The position numbers were made by a program, and so were the translations under genes. Positions 46,227 through 55,172 of a stretch of 64,000 nucleotides of DNA are shown one piece after another; within the stretch, counting starts at the first letter, position 1; every line of letters begins with the position of its first letter. The notes below the pieces were generated by a model. That model worked only from the letters and a program-made list of their open reading frames with translations. It was not told where the DNA came from and did no database searches. Source of the DNA: Maritalea porphyrae (GTDB lineage Bacteria > Pseudomonadota > Alphaproteobacteria > Rhizobiales > Devosiaceae); the NCBI RefSeq assembly GCF_030159895.1, contig NZ_BSNI01000002.1, positions 2,382,306-2,446,305 of the forward strand, read 5' to 3'.

Positions 46227-47033
46227 ATGGGCTTTATCAACGATCTATTCGGCAATGTTGACAATAATCTTTGGGTAATAGCCGGAAGCCTGGTTACAGT
46301 AGTTGTTGCAATAGTCTTGGTCGTTTGGCTTCTCAAATTTGCATTCAATGCCAGCAGAAACGGACTTGGCAACCGGGTTAAAAGGCTAGGCGTAATTTCA
46401 ACTGCGGCCGTGGACAATAAGCGTCAGCTGGTCATCATTCGTCGAGACAACAAAGAACACCTGATTATGATCGGTGGCCCAACTGACGTGGTCATTGAAA
46501 CGGGTATTGATCCCGATGAATCCGTGGTGCAAAAGACCCCAGCAAAACGAGCAAAAACGGTAACCACCCAAACCGAACAGGCCAAAGCAGAACCAAAGGT
46601 GGAGCCAATTTCCACTGAACCTAAGTCCCCAGCGCCAAAACAGCCGATTTCCACAAAACCATCTACAAATGGCACCGTTCCGTTTAATCGCGCAGCGCCA
46701 CGTATTGTCCCGGCACCTTCAAGCGAAACGAAGGAACCGGCGCCAGAATCTAACGTCACCGCGATTGAAAAACTGCGTGAACTCGGCAAGTCCAGCCCAG
46801 AAACAACCGCGTCGACACTACGCTATCCTGGTATTTTACGCCCAGTAACACGTCACAAAGGCGTGGATAGAAGCGAGTTGGATCAAAATAACGACGATGA
46901 TTTGAACGACTCAGATAAATTAGCTGCTCAGGAAGCACCCGAAATTGAGGTGGTGCAAGGAGCAGATGGTGACAAGGACGACGATGCGACCAACGACAAA
47001 AAGTCAGGTCGCAAGCCAGCAAACAGCAAATAG
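46227..47033 (+). CDS. fliO: Flagellar biosynthesis protein FliO
   Basis: A 268-residue FliO, the assembly chaperone of the FliP ring. One membrane span (residues 14-38, V-I-A-G-S-L-V-T-V-V-V-A-I-V-L-V-V-W) is followed by the FliO domain with L-G-V-I-S-T-A-A-V-D-N-K-R-Q-L-V-I-I-R-R-D and H-L-I-M-I-G-G-P-T-D-V-V-I-E-T. The remaining 170 residues are a long Pro/Ala/Lys-rich, acidic tail of low complexity, longer than in enteric FliO. The end overlaps the start of fliP by about 50 bases. Confidence 0.88.
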   Translation: MGFINDLFGNVDNNLWVIAGSLVTVVVAIVLVVWLLKFAFNASRNGLGNRVKRLGVISTAAVDNKRQLVIIRRDNKEHLIMIGGPTDVVIETGIDPDESVVQKTPAKRAKTVTTQTEQAKAEPKVEPISTEPKSPAPKQPISTKPSTNGTVPFNRAAPRIVPAPSSETKEPAPESNVTAIEKLRELGKSSPETTASTLRYPGILRPVTRHKGVDRSELDQNNDDDLNDSDKLAAQEAPEIEVVQGADGDKDDDATNDKKSGRKPANSK

Positions 47034-47811
47034 CAGCGGCAACGACATAGACTTCGTTAAGGCAACGCTATTGCGTTGTCTGAAGCTTTCTGCGGCATGT
47101 TTTGCGGTCATGTTAGTTGGCTCTCTCATCGCATTCCCAGCACTTGCACAAGACATTTCTGTCGATTTCGGCGATCAAACCACACTAACTGAGCGTGCGG
47201 TCCAGTTGATCGCCATTATCACAGTCCTATCGCTTGCGCCTTCCATTTTGGTCATGGTGACAAGTTTCACTCGCATTGTGGTGGTCTTGTCGCTTCTACG
47301 GACAGCGATTGGCCTACAGACTGCGCCACCAAACTCGGTGATGATCTCACTTGCGCTCTTCCTTACGGCCTTTGTGATGGCACCAACTTTGCAGCAATCC
47401 TATGACGCTGGCATCGCACCGCTTGTTGCAGGCGAGTTGCAATTAGAAGATGCGCTACCGCGCGCGGCCGAGCCAATTCACGAGTTCATGCGCCTTCATG
47501 TTCGCGACAAGGATGTGCAGCTATTCTTAGATCTAACGGAAACCGATATTCCAGAAAATCCGGAAGACCTTTCGCTGACCATTTTGGTGCCAGCCTTCAT
47601 GATTTCTGAACTTAGGCGGGCATTCGAGATCGGCTTCTTATTGTTCGTGCCATTCATCGTCATCGACATGGTGGTTTCATCTGTCCTTATGTCCATGGGT
47701 ATGATGATGCTGCCACCAATCGTGATTTCGTTACCGTTCAAGCTGATTTTCTTCGTATTGGTAGATGGATGGCACCTGGTCGCCGGATCGCTCATTCGAA
47801 GTTTCGGCTAG
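46984..47811 (+). CDS. fliP: Flagellar export gate protein FliP
   Basis: A 275-residue FliP. After a hydrophilic lead of about 30 residues comes a cleavable signal ending F-P-A-L-A-Q-D, then four spans with V-M-V-T-S-F-T-R-I-V-V-V-L-S-L-L-R-T-A-I-G, P-P-N-S-V-M-I-S-L-A-L-F-L-T and M-G-M-M-M-L-P-P. ATG 46984 has AAGGA five bases upstream; 46966 is an alternative with AAGGAG. Either way the gene overlaps fliO in another frame, so the two are coupled. Confidence 0.93.
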   Translation: MRPTTKSQVASQQTANSSGNDIDFVKATLLRCLKLSAACFAVMLVGSLIAFPALAQDISVDFGDQTTLTERAVQLIAIITVLSLAPSILVMVTSFTRIVVVLSLLRTAIGLQTAPPNSVMISLALFLTAFVMAPTLQQSYDAGIAPLVAGELQLEDALPRAAEPIHEFMRLHVRDKDVQLFLDLTETDIPENPEDLSLTILVPAFMISELRRAFEIGFLLFVPFIVIDMVVSSVLMSMGMMMLPPIVISLPFKLIFFVLVDGWHLVAGSLIRSFG

Positions 47812-47830
47812 CCGTTACGATGGCGAGACC

Positions 47831-50800
47831 TTAGAGCACGTCCGCCTGCGGCGCGATGGCGCCACTATCGACATATTGCGTCTTATAGGCATTGAGGAAC
47901 GAGTTTAACGAATCTACGTCCGCGATTTGGCGGGCAAGTTTTCTAAACTCCACGGTGCCATATGCAGTTTTGCTGGTAACAAATTCAAATACTGGCCATT
48001 CCGGCGTCCCCGCCATGCGGCCTGAATATTTCGCCCGCAGCCTTGTTAGGCCAATTTCATCGCCCGCCAAAGTATAAGCGACCGCCGCTTTGACCATATG
48101 GTTGCGCACGGAAGTTGAAAGCGCACCACTTGGCAAACCATCAGAATAAATCCGTTCTAACATTTCGCCAGCTTCCCGATAGCGACGGCCAGACCAATGC
48201 GCATCGACCTCCAGCAGCGCAGCATCACGCCCCTCAAGTCCGCGCAAAATATCCACTGCCAATTCGTCGCGGCCCGCATCTATAAGCGCTCTCGCCTCTA
48301 GAATCCGACGCTGGCGCTCAAGTGTTGGCACCAAATTGGCAAGTCGCGTTCGATAAAGTGTCTTCAAAGCCAAGTCGGGGCGATGGTCAGCAATTTGAAT
48401 AACCGCGAGATCTGCTGCTACTTTTGAACGTGCAACCCCCTCCAAGCGATTATCAATTTGATATTCAAGCAAGCCGCCAGCTTGTTCCAGCAGGTCGACT
48501 TTCACCAAGCGGCGCGCCAGATTGCGGATCATTTCATCGCCCTTAGCACCAACAGGCGCCAAATGGCGGAAATCATAAAACACAGCAAGCGCAGAGATTG
48601 GGTCCATCCGATCCGCTTCACCATCTAGATAGAGGTCCGCAAAGACCTGCTTTGCTTCCTCGTAAAGCGCGGTTTCATCGGGCGTGTCTTGGTATTCTGC
48701 CGCCATCAGCTCTAGAGTTTCAAATCCAGCGCGATAGTCGCCTGACCGAAATTGGAATTGTCCCATCATGTGCTGAATTTTCGCCGCCAAATGACCACCA
48801 CGCCACGTCAGGGACTGTAGCTCTAGGGTTTGCTTAGCTTTTTCAACATCCACCTTGTTGGTTTTGTCCAAAATAACCAACGTGCGATAAACAGCTTCTG
48901 CATGGGTAGGACGAATGCCCGCATTCATCACAGAACCATAGGTATCAAGCGCTTCTTCATAGCGCTCCTCTATCTCATCAATCCGACCAGAAAGAAGATC
49001 ATAGGTTGAAAGATCTTCCTGATCCAAGCGCGCAAAATCAATGGCATCCAGATAACGGACCGCCAAACTTGCATCGCTTTCCTCAACTGCTGCGCGCGCT
49101 GCAGCAAAGTAGAACTTGTTTTGCAACCAATCGGGGTAATTCTGAACAGCCTCTTCTGACAACAAAGCATCCGCGCGCGCCATATCATATTCCGCGCGCT
49201 GCACCCGTGCCATTGTACGCCACATTATCGCATCAGACGCTTCTGCAAGGCTATCCTCCAGCAGCAATTCAAGCGCATCATCCGGCCGACGGGCCAACAC
49301 GCTCGCGGCTGCTTTTGCAATTTTTGTTTTCTCAAGTAGTGCGGGGCGTTTTGTGTCCGCCAGTAAGACGTTGGTTATACCAATAGCTTCGTAGGCAAGC
49401 TGTTCGGAAAGGAAAAAGCGCGCCAGTTCAAGTCGCGTCGCTTCCAATTGAGGACCCTCTGCGTCCGCTGCCCGATTGAATATTTCTTCAAGCTTATCGC
49501 GGTAGTCCTGCGGGTTGTTCACCGAAAAACTTGTTAAATCTAAGTAGCTTATCCGGTTCTCATTCTCTTCCGTGGTCTGATTGGTTCGCCGCTCCAAACC
49601 AGAAGACAAAATCAATCCATCGTTGGAATCAATGATCACTCGGCTTTCAGCGATTTCCAAAGTTAGCTCGTGATGAAACGGTTTAACCACTAAACCGTGC
49701 ACAGCACGAAGCGCTCGAAAGTCTACATATTCCAAATCGCGAACCACCGCGCGAGATGGCGGATATGCAGTTACCACATGCAACATATCCCCGACATTCG
49801 GGTCACGGATTTTGTGCACTTTTGCAGGGCGCTGCAGATCAGCTGAAATACGCACGCGGCCCGTCGAAGTCGTCTCCTGCTCCAATGTCATGGGCTCTGT
49901 TGGCGCGATCAAGATATCGCCGAGTGACAGAACCCAAGATCGACCCTCAGAGCCCAGCGTGGCCAATCGATCAGCATTCATATTCAAACGCACAATTTGC
50001 GTTTCGCCCGCACTATCAACCTCAATATCGCTCGCAATTCCGCCCATCATGTCCATGTCAGCGGGCTTGTCGATACTCACGTGAGTATCAAAAATCATCC
50101 AAACCGCTCCGCCGCGCTTATAGACCGCAGCAGGCGTGTCCTGTTCAAATGGGAAGACTAAGCGAACAGTACCGCCGATGCGGTTGATAAAAGGCGTAAT
50201 CGACGTCTGTCGCGAGAATGCAGGCCCGCGCTCAAGTTTCTGCTCTTGCATAACTTCTGCTGGCGTCTTCTCTTCTTCCTCGGTCGTCAATTCAAGATCA
50301 TCAGGAATATTGCCTTCGACCAAATCTGCCAACGGAACGCTGATGCTTTCGTTATTTGAAAAGTCCAGATCGAGCGTGTAGCGCCGCTTTTCTTCGTTGA
50401 AAAAGCGTGGGTCCACCTCTTCGGCCAATTGAAACACGATCAACAGCCCATCGTCGGAGACAAGTTTTGAGACCCCCAAGATTTCAGGCGGCAAATCAGA
50501 TTCGATCTTGTAAAGATCAACATCAACGGGCCACTCGAACCGCAAAGACGCAGTACGATCTTCCACATTAAACTCGGCTTCTGTTTCCATCGACCAATCG
50601 AAAACGACCCTAGAAAAAGTGGGATGCCGACCTAGGCGTATCTCCATTTCGGGCTTAGATTCGCGGGCAATCTTTGCTTTGCGACGTCGTTCAGCCAGCA
50701 AAGCGGCTTGCTCGGCACGCAAGGCAAGTTCCTTCACCACTTCCTCAGGAAGCGCAGGATCCAATCCGGTCCAATCCTCTGGGATTAGGTCGATAAACAG

Positions 50801-51196
50801 CCGTTCGCCAGCCTCAATCTTGTTGATGCGATAATCTCGCTTCAATCCAAATCGCAACCCTTTGCGATCCGGGTCAAGTCGACCAACTGCAATATATTCG
50901 CTTAGATGCTCGGTGACGTCAGGGAGAGCAACTTCGATTGGCTTAGAAAACTCAAGCGACATCACGCCGCCCTGCGTCTTAAGTGTATAGGATGGCAAAT
51001 TGAGCCGGTCTTTAAAGCGGATAATTAGACGGCCATAGCCCGTTTGCCCTTGGGCAATAACTTCAACACGCTCACTTTGCACGCTCGTTTGAGCGTAAAC
51101 TGGTTGCAAAAATGCACACACCAAACCAATCGCCATCCACAATAGGATCGCGAAAGCGCGCAGATCAGCGGCTTTTGGTGCGTTTTTTACATTCAT
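47831..51196 (-). CDS. Large exported TPR-like protein at the end of the fliL-fliM operon
   Basis: A 1121-residue protein. A signal peptide (about residues 10-36) ends P-V-Y-A-Q. Residues 40-480 are beta-rich and contain about four related segments of the type F-S-R-V-V-F-D-W and L-R-F-E-W-P-V-D-V-D, reminiscent of AMIN domains that bind cell wall. From about residue 560 on the protein is all helical with TPR-like repeats. It follows a MotE-like gene in the operon, so a periplasmic role around the flagellar motor is likely; MotC of rhizobia is shorter and not clearly related. ATG 51196 chosen over TTG 51205. Confidence 0.75.
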   Translation of the reverse strand: MNVKNAPKAADLRAFAILLWMAIGLVCAFLQPVYAQTSVQSERVEVIAQGQTGYGRLIIRFKDRLNLPSYTLKTQGGVMSLEFSKPIEVALPDVTEHLSEYIAVGRLDPDRKGLRFGLKRDYRINKIEAGERLFIDLIPEDWTGLDPALPEEVVKELALRAEQAALLAERRRKAKIARESKPEMEIRLGRHPTFSRVVFDWSMETEAEFNVEDRTASLRFEWPVDVDLYKIESDLPPEILGVSKLVSDDGLLIVFQLAEEVDPRFFNEEKRRYTLDLDFSNNESISVPLADLVEGNIPDDLELTTEEEEKTPAEVMQEQKLERGPAFSRQTSITPFINRIGGTVRLVFPFEQDTPAAVYKRGGAVWMIFDTHVSIDKPADMDMMGGIASDIEVDSAGETQIVRLNMNADRLATLGSEGRSWVLSLGDILIAPTEPMTLEQETTSTGRVRISADLQRPAKVHKIRDPNVGDMLHVVTAYPPSRAVVRDLEYVDFRALRAVHGLVVKPFHHELTLEIAESRVIIDSNDGLILSSGLERRTNQTTEENENRISYLDLTSFSVNNPQDYRDKLEEIFNRAADAEGPQLEATRLELARFFLSEQLAYEAIGITNVLLADTKRPALLEKTKIAKAAASVLARRPDDALELLLEDSLAEASDAIMWRTMARVQRAEYDMARADALLSEEAVQNYPDWLQNKFYFAAARAAVEESDASLAVRYLDAIDFARLDQEDLSTYDLLSGRIDEIEERYEEALDTYGSVMNAGIRPTHAEAVYRTLVILDKTNKVDVEKAKQTLELQSLTWRGGHLAAKIQHMMGQFQFRSGDYRAGFETLELMAAEYQDTPDETALYEEAKQVFADLYLDGEADRMDPISALAVFYDFRHLAPVGAKGDEMIRNLARRLVKVDLLEQAGGLLEYQIDNRLEGVARSKVAADLAVIQIADHRPDLALKTLYRTRLANLVPTLERQRRILEARALIDAGRDELAVDILRGLEGRDAALLEVDAHWSGRRYREAGEMLERIYSDGLPSGALSTSVRNHMVKAAVAYTLAGDEIGLTRLRAKYSGRMAGTPEWPVFEFVTSKTAYGTVEFRKLARQIADVDSLNSFLNAYKTQYVDSGAIAPQADVL

Positions 51197-51275
51197 CGAC
51201 CGCAATGGGCTCCGACATTTTCACTCCATACAAATTATCGCGGTAGGCTTAACGGCGCCTTACTATTTGCCCATT

Positions 51276-52037
51276 CTACTGACCAACAATCTGCGGTAAT
51301 TCGTCATTGCTTGGACCATCAACCGTCTGACTCATGTCCGTGAGGTTGGGATTTGCCAGATTTATGGTGAGCGCTTCAGCTTTTTCAGGGTCCATTGCCG
51401 ACATAATCGTCGCCATTTTTCGTGGGTTAATGCGCTCAACCATGCGCACCAGTACAATCATATCCAAACGATCAAATATCCGAGCAGCATCTTTGGCCTT
51501 CATGTTCTCATATGTAGCCACCAACGCTTTGAACTTTTCTTCTTCTTGGCTTTCTTTGCGGTCCACCAATTCAGATATTCGCGCTTCGATTTGTTTCAGT
51601 TCATTTGCGCGCGTCTCAAGACGCAATTCAGCTGCCCTTACAATAGATTCTTGCACCGCCAACTGTTCCGCCAATGCATCAAGCTGCTTGCGCCGCTCAC
51701 TCAAACGCTCCAAAAACTCAAGTTCCGTTGGCGCCACGCCCGAGGCTTCGCTTAAGGCTTCAAGTTGTCCTTGTGTATTCAAGACCTTGGCAACAGCATC
51801 GGTTGGCCGGTTTGGATCCAGCGCCGCATTTGTCGCTTCAACAACTGGATTGGTTGCTTCCTCTTCGCCGCCTTGTTCCGTCGCCTGTTCACCTTCCGCA
51901 GCAGCTTCTGCTTCCTGCGCGATAACTTCACGGGTGCCAAAAATATAGAGGTCGCCAGTTACAAAGCCAAAAAGCTTGAACAGTAGCAGCGCGGACGCCA
52001 CGACCATCACGACCGGCAAAAGTCTCACTGAGTTCAC
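51276..52037 (-). CDS. MotE-like flagellar protein (MgtE_N-related)
   Basis: A 253-residue protein: one N-terminal membrane span (residues 7-27), an Ala/Glu-rich linker, a long coiled coil (about residues 105-185) and a C-terminal domain with A-K-D-A-A-R-I-F-D-R-L-D-M-I-V-L-V-R-M-V and I-N-P-R-K-M-A-T-I-M-S-A-M-D-P. This is the MotE layout; in Sinorhizobium MotE is a periplasmic chaperone for MotC. GTG start, overlapping the preceding gene in GTGA. Fourth gene of the fliL operon. Confidence 0.85.
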   Translation of the reverse strand: MNSVRLLPVVMVVASALLLFKLFGFVTGDLYIFGTREVIAQEAEAAAEGEQATEQGGEEEATNPVVEATNAALDPNRPTDAVAKVLNTQGQLEALSEASGVAPTELEFLERLSERRKQLDALAEQLAVQESIVRAAELRLETRANELKQIEARISELVDRKESQEEEKFKALVATYENMKAKDAARIFDRLDMIVLVRMVERINPRKMATIMSAMDPEKAEALTINLANPNLTDMSQTVDGPSNDELPQIVGQ

Positions 52038-52459
52038 GCAGCAGCTCCATCACGCCGCGAAAAGTTATCGAGCTGGTCAAGCGCGGCTTTCGCTTTAAGC
52101 GGCTTTTCCTTAGGTTGAGGCGCCGCGTTTTTCGCAGTCTGGGCAATCATGGCGATTTTACTCATCACCGAATGACCAGCATTGACGTGATGCGCAAGTT
52201 CAATCGAAAAACTCTCGGCTTCACTTAGACGCGTTTGGATCATGCCATCGCACTCAATCGCCGTTTTGCGCAATTCAGTAATTGCGCCATTCGCCTGATC
52301 GGTTGCGCGCACCAAGTCAGTAATCATGGTTTGCAGAGCGGCGCGATCATCGCGCAAACGCTTCAGCCTCACATTTAGTATGTAGCAGTAACCAATTGTA
52401 AGAATGAGCAGAACAGCGACGGCACCCTCTACGATTAGTCCAAGTGCAAAATTACCCAT
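52034..52459 (-). CDS. DUF6468/PflI-like small membrane protein of the fliLM operon
   Basis: A 141-residue protein with one span (residues 8-29) then a coiled coil (about 30-110) and a short basic, proline-containing tail. It sits two bases after fliM and overlaps motE. The type and position recall the alphaproteobacterial DUF6468 family and Caulobacter PflI, a bitopic protein for flagellar placement encoded in the flagellar cluster. That link is from memory of layout and context, not from sequence motifs. Confidence 0.65.
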   Translation of the reverse strand: MGNFALGLIVEGAVAVLLILTIGYCYILNVRLKRLRDDRAALQTMITDLVRATDQANGAITELRKTAIECDGMIQTRLSEAESFSIELAHHVNAGHSVMSKIAMIAQTAKNAAPQPKEKPLKAKAALDQLDNFSRRDGAAA

Positions 52460-52461
52460 AA

Positions 52462-53610
52462 TTAGTCATCTCCTTGCTCATCCATGGCCTCGAACACTGC
52501 CATGGTCACTTTTGGAGGGTTAAGTGGTCGCGTAACCCGCACTGAAACATTTTTCCCAATATGACCCATAATGCCCTCGGTCAGCATCACGTCGCCGCAC
52601 CGCAAAGACACCGGATCACTGGGCGAACGTTCAAACATCAACGTGTCGCCCTCTTCTAACTTCAACATGTCTGAAAGGGGGATTTCCCATTCATGCAAGA
52701 CAGCCTCAATGGAGGTATCTGCATTGAAAATTTCGGTCGCAAGGTGCCCTTCCCAGATGGGATCGCGACCAAACTTCTCACCCATGAACATTTGTAGCAA
52801 TTGCTCACGAATTGGCTCGATCGTCGCATATGGGAGTAGAATCTCGACCTTGCCGCCGCGATCATCCATATCGATGCGCAGTTCGATCAAAATCGCAGCA
52901 TTTGCCGGCCTTGCGATAGCGGCAAAGCGCGGGTTGGTCTCCATGCGTTCAATCTTGAAGTTAACCGGTGTCAACGGCTCAAAAGCCTTGTGCATGTCGT
53001 CCAAGATCAACTCGATCATGCGATTGGTCAGCGACATCTCAATTGTCGTATAAGGTCGGCCTTCAACCCGGATCGTATTGTTGCCGCGGCGTCCACCCAA
53101 AAGCACATCAATCATGGAATAGATGAGGTTACTTTCAACCGTCATCAAACCAAAGTTGTCCCACTCTTCGGCCTTGATTACCGTCAAAATCGCTGGAAGT
53201 GGAATAGAGTTCAGATAGTCGCCAAAACGAACAGACGTGATGCTGTCCAAAGACACTTCAACGTTATCAGAGGTGAAGTTGCGCAAAGACGTCGTGGTCA
53301 ACCGCACCAAGCGGTCAAACACAATCTCCAACATCGGTAGACGTTCGTAGGAAACCAGAGCCGAGTTAATGAGCGCCTGGACCCCGGAAAGGTCTCCGAT
53401 GCCCATGTCGCCACTATCAAATCCTAGAAGGTTATCAATTTCGTCTTGGTTTAGAATACGATCGACGGCAGCGCCATCTTCATCATCATCGCCACCTTCG
53501 ATCATTGCAGCCCATTCAGCAGCCGCGCCTTCGCCATCTCCGTCCGAGCTTTCCTCGTCACCAGAGATTCCAAATTCTTTTAAGAGATCGTCAGTGTCAG
53601 ATTCCGACAT
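52462..53610 (-). CDS. fliM: Flagellar motor switch protein FliM
   Basis: A 382-residue C-ring protein. An acidic N-terminus of about 55 residues leads to D-Q-D-E-I-D-N-L-L-G-F, then the CheC-like middle domain with N-S-A-L-V-S-Y-E-R-L-P-M-L-E, and a C-terminal SpoA domain with V-L-H-E-W-E-I-P-L-S-D-M-L-K-L-E-E-G-D. The usual CheY-binding peptide at the extreme N-terminus (L-S-Q-x-E-I-D) is here displaced behind the acidic stretch. No fliN or fliG follows, unlike many operons. Confidence 0.95.
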   Translation of the reverse strand: MSESDTDDLLKEFGISGDEESSDGDGEGAAAEWAAMIEGGDDDEDGAAVDRILNQDEIDNLLGFDSGDMGIGDLSGVQALINSALVSYERLPMLEIVFDRLVRLTTTSLRNFTSDNVEVSLDSITSVRFGDYLNSIPLPAILTVIKAEEWDNFGLMTVESNLIYSMIDVLLGGRRGNNTIRVEGRPYTTIEMSLTNRMIELILDDMHKAFEPLTPVNFKIERMETNPRFAAIARPANAAILIELRIDMDDRGGKVEILLPYATIEPIREQLLQMFMGEKFGRDPIWEGHLATEIFNADTSIEAVLHEWEIPLSDMLKLEEGDTLMFERSPSDPVSLRCGDVMLTEGIMGHIGKNVSVRVTRPLNPPKVTMAVFEAMDEQGDD

Positions 53611-53623
53611 GCTTCAAGCGCCC

Positions 53624-54115
53624 CTATTGCACCAATATCTCTTTGAAAACAATGCTCTCAACTTGAGTTGGGAACAGTGCCAAATTCACACGGCGGCGTA
53701 ACTCTTCCTTCAAGCGATAGATACCCGCTGACCCCTCAAGATCAGATTTGCGCAATTCGCGAAGGTAAACTTGGAAAGTATCCAGAACGCGCGGCATCAT
53801 TGCATCAACCTGCGGCACCAAGCTTTCATCGGCCAATTCAAGAGAAACAATGACTTTCAAGAAGAGCTCTTTGCTCTCCCCTTTAGAGTTCAAGTTTACT
53901 GTGATGGTCTCAAGGTCATGAAAATAGGTCTGGCGCACTTGCTCCGCCTGAACGGACGCCGCATCATCTCCACCGCCCGAAAACAAAAAGAAGTAAGCCG
54001 CACCGCCGCCGCCAAGCAACAAGATGACCGCCGCACCAATGATGATCATCATTGGGGGGCCTTTTTTCTTCTCGCCTTCTTCGCCTTCTACGTCTTCAGC
54101 CGTCTGGTCTGCCAT
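53624..54115 (-). CDS. fliL: Flagellar basal body-associated protein FliL
   Basis: A 163-residue FliL: lysine-rich cytoplasmic N-terminus (E-G-E-K-K-K-G-P-P-M), one span (residues 24-44), a Gly/Asp linker, then the stomatin-like periplasmic domain with Y-F-H-D-L-E-T-I-T-V-N-L-N and a C-terminal E-S-I-V-F-K-E-I-L-V-Q. FliL surrounds and supports stators. It heads the leftward fliL-fliM-DUF6468-motE-TPR operon. A possible CtrA half-matching box lies 73 bases upstream. Confidence 0.95.
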   Translation of the reverse strand: MADQTAEDVEGEEGEKKKGPPMMIIIGAAVILLLGGGGAAYFFLFSGGGDDAASVQAEQVRQTYFHDLETITVNLNSKGESKELFLKVIVSLELADESLVPQVDAMMPRVLDTFQVYLRELRKSDLEGSAGIYRLKEELRRRVNLALFPTQVESIVFKEILVQ

Positions 54116-54187
54116 GTTTTTGCTCTACTGGTACGGTGCACATCAATAAGGAAATTCTTTCCACATATCCACGTAACGACGAGAAGG

Positions 54188-54202
54188 TTAACGAAGTATT
54201 AC
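54188..54202 (-). promoter_or_regulatory. Possible CtrA site upstream of fliL
   Basis: On the minus strand the sequence reads GTAA-N7-TTAAC, seven of eight conserved bases of the CtrA full site, 73-87 bases before the fliL start. It is one mismatch worse than the box before flgB and could be chance in A/T-rich DNA. Confidence 0.4.
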
Positions 54203-54317
54203 CATTTCAAACTTGCTGGGCAATTTTTGCCGAGGAGTTTTTACCCCAGCACACAAAGCGCACCCTACCTAAAGCACAAACTTCAACAAAAACCTATATA
54301 TAACAATTACTTAAAAA

Positions 54318-54335
54318 CTGGCACGATCCTCGCAT
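54318..54335 (+). promoter_or_regulatory. Sigma-54 promoter of flgF
   Basis: CTGGCACGATCCTCGCAT has GG (-24) and GC (-12) separated by exactly ten bases and the full TGGCACG -24 element. It lies about 67 bases before the flgF start and is nearly identical to the site upstream of flgI. Sigma-54 with an FlbD-type activator drives these late genes in Caulobacter. Confidence 0.85.
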
Positions 54336-54401
54336 TATGTTGGACAGGCGAAAAACTTGGGGAAGTGGCTCGCTGAACAAAATTGGGGAGATTAGTGCAA
54401 A

Positions 54402-55139
54402 ATGGAAAATGCACAGCTCATAAACTTATCGCGGCAAATTGCGCTGCAACGTCAAATGGACGTTGTTGCGAACAATATGGCCAACATCAACACCGCCGGG
54501 TACAAGAACGTCGATATTCTTTTCGAAGAATACATTATGCCCACTGCGCGGCATAAAGACTTCAAGTCACTCGACCAGCCTCTGTCCTTTACGCAAGATT
54601 GGGCAACCATCGACGATTTTGCCTCAGGCTCAATCGAACTAACGGGCAATGAACTGGACATGGCCATTCAGGGCCAGGGTTTCTTTGTCGTCCAAACACC
54701 TGCTGGCGAACGATATACACGCAACGGCGCATTCCAACTCAACCAACGCGGCGAATTGGTGACGTCAGAAGGATATAATGTCCTTGCTGATGGTGGTTTT
54801 CTAACCTTTGCCCCTGAGGAAACGGGTATCATCGTGACCAAGGACGGTCGCGTTTCCTCCTCAGCCGGTGACAAAGGTATTCTGCGCGTTGCAGAGTTTG
54901 AAGACCCGCAAGCGCTAAAGCGCGAAGGCGACACCATGTTCTCCGGCGAAAACCCAATTTTCGATAATCCATCAAGCATCGTTCATATGGCCATCGAGCG
55001 CTCAAACGTTTCTGGCGTGAATGAGATGACAGAAATGATCCGCGTCACCCGCGCCTACACTTCAATGGCGAACTTGCAGCAAAAGCAAGATGAGTTGCGA
55101 CGCAATGCGATCAAGCGCCTAGGCGACCTCAACGCGTAG
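54402..55139 (+). CDS. flgF: Flagellar proximal rod protein FlgF
   Basis: A 245-residue rod protein: N-terminal L-S-R-Q-I-A-L-Q-R-Q-M-D-V-V-A-N-N-M-A-N-I (two blocks), A-I-Q-G-Q-G-F-F-V-V and Y-T-R-N-G-A-F-Q-L-N in the Dc domain, and the C-terminal V-S-G-V-N-E-M-T-E-M-I-R-V-T-R-A-Y. First gene of flgF-flgG-flgA-flgH behind a sigma-54 promoter. Confidence 0.96.
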   Translation: MENAQLINLSRQIALQRQMDVVANNMANINTAGYKNVDILFEEYIMPTARHKDFKSLDQPLSFTQDWATIDDFASGSIELTGNELDMAIQGQGFFVVQTPAGERYTRNGAFQLNQRGELVTSEGYNVLADGGFLTFAPEETGIIVTKDGRVSSSAGDKGILRVAEFEDPQALKREGDTMFSGENPIFDNPSSIVHMAIERSNVSGVNEMTEMIRVTRAYTSMANLQQKQDELRRNAIKRLGDLNA

Positions 55140-55172
55140 TTTGCGCTGTCCCAGCAAGAAGGAATTGAATAA

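Noticed and set aside
51334-51948. 204-codon frame antisense to the MotE-like gene
   Set aside because: Serine- and alanine-rich shadow of a Glu/Ala-rich coding sequence; no ribosome site or family likeness.
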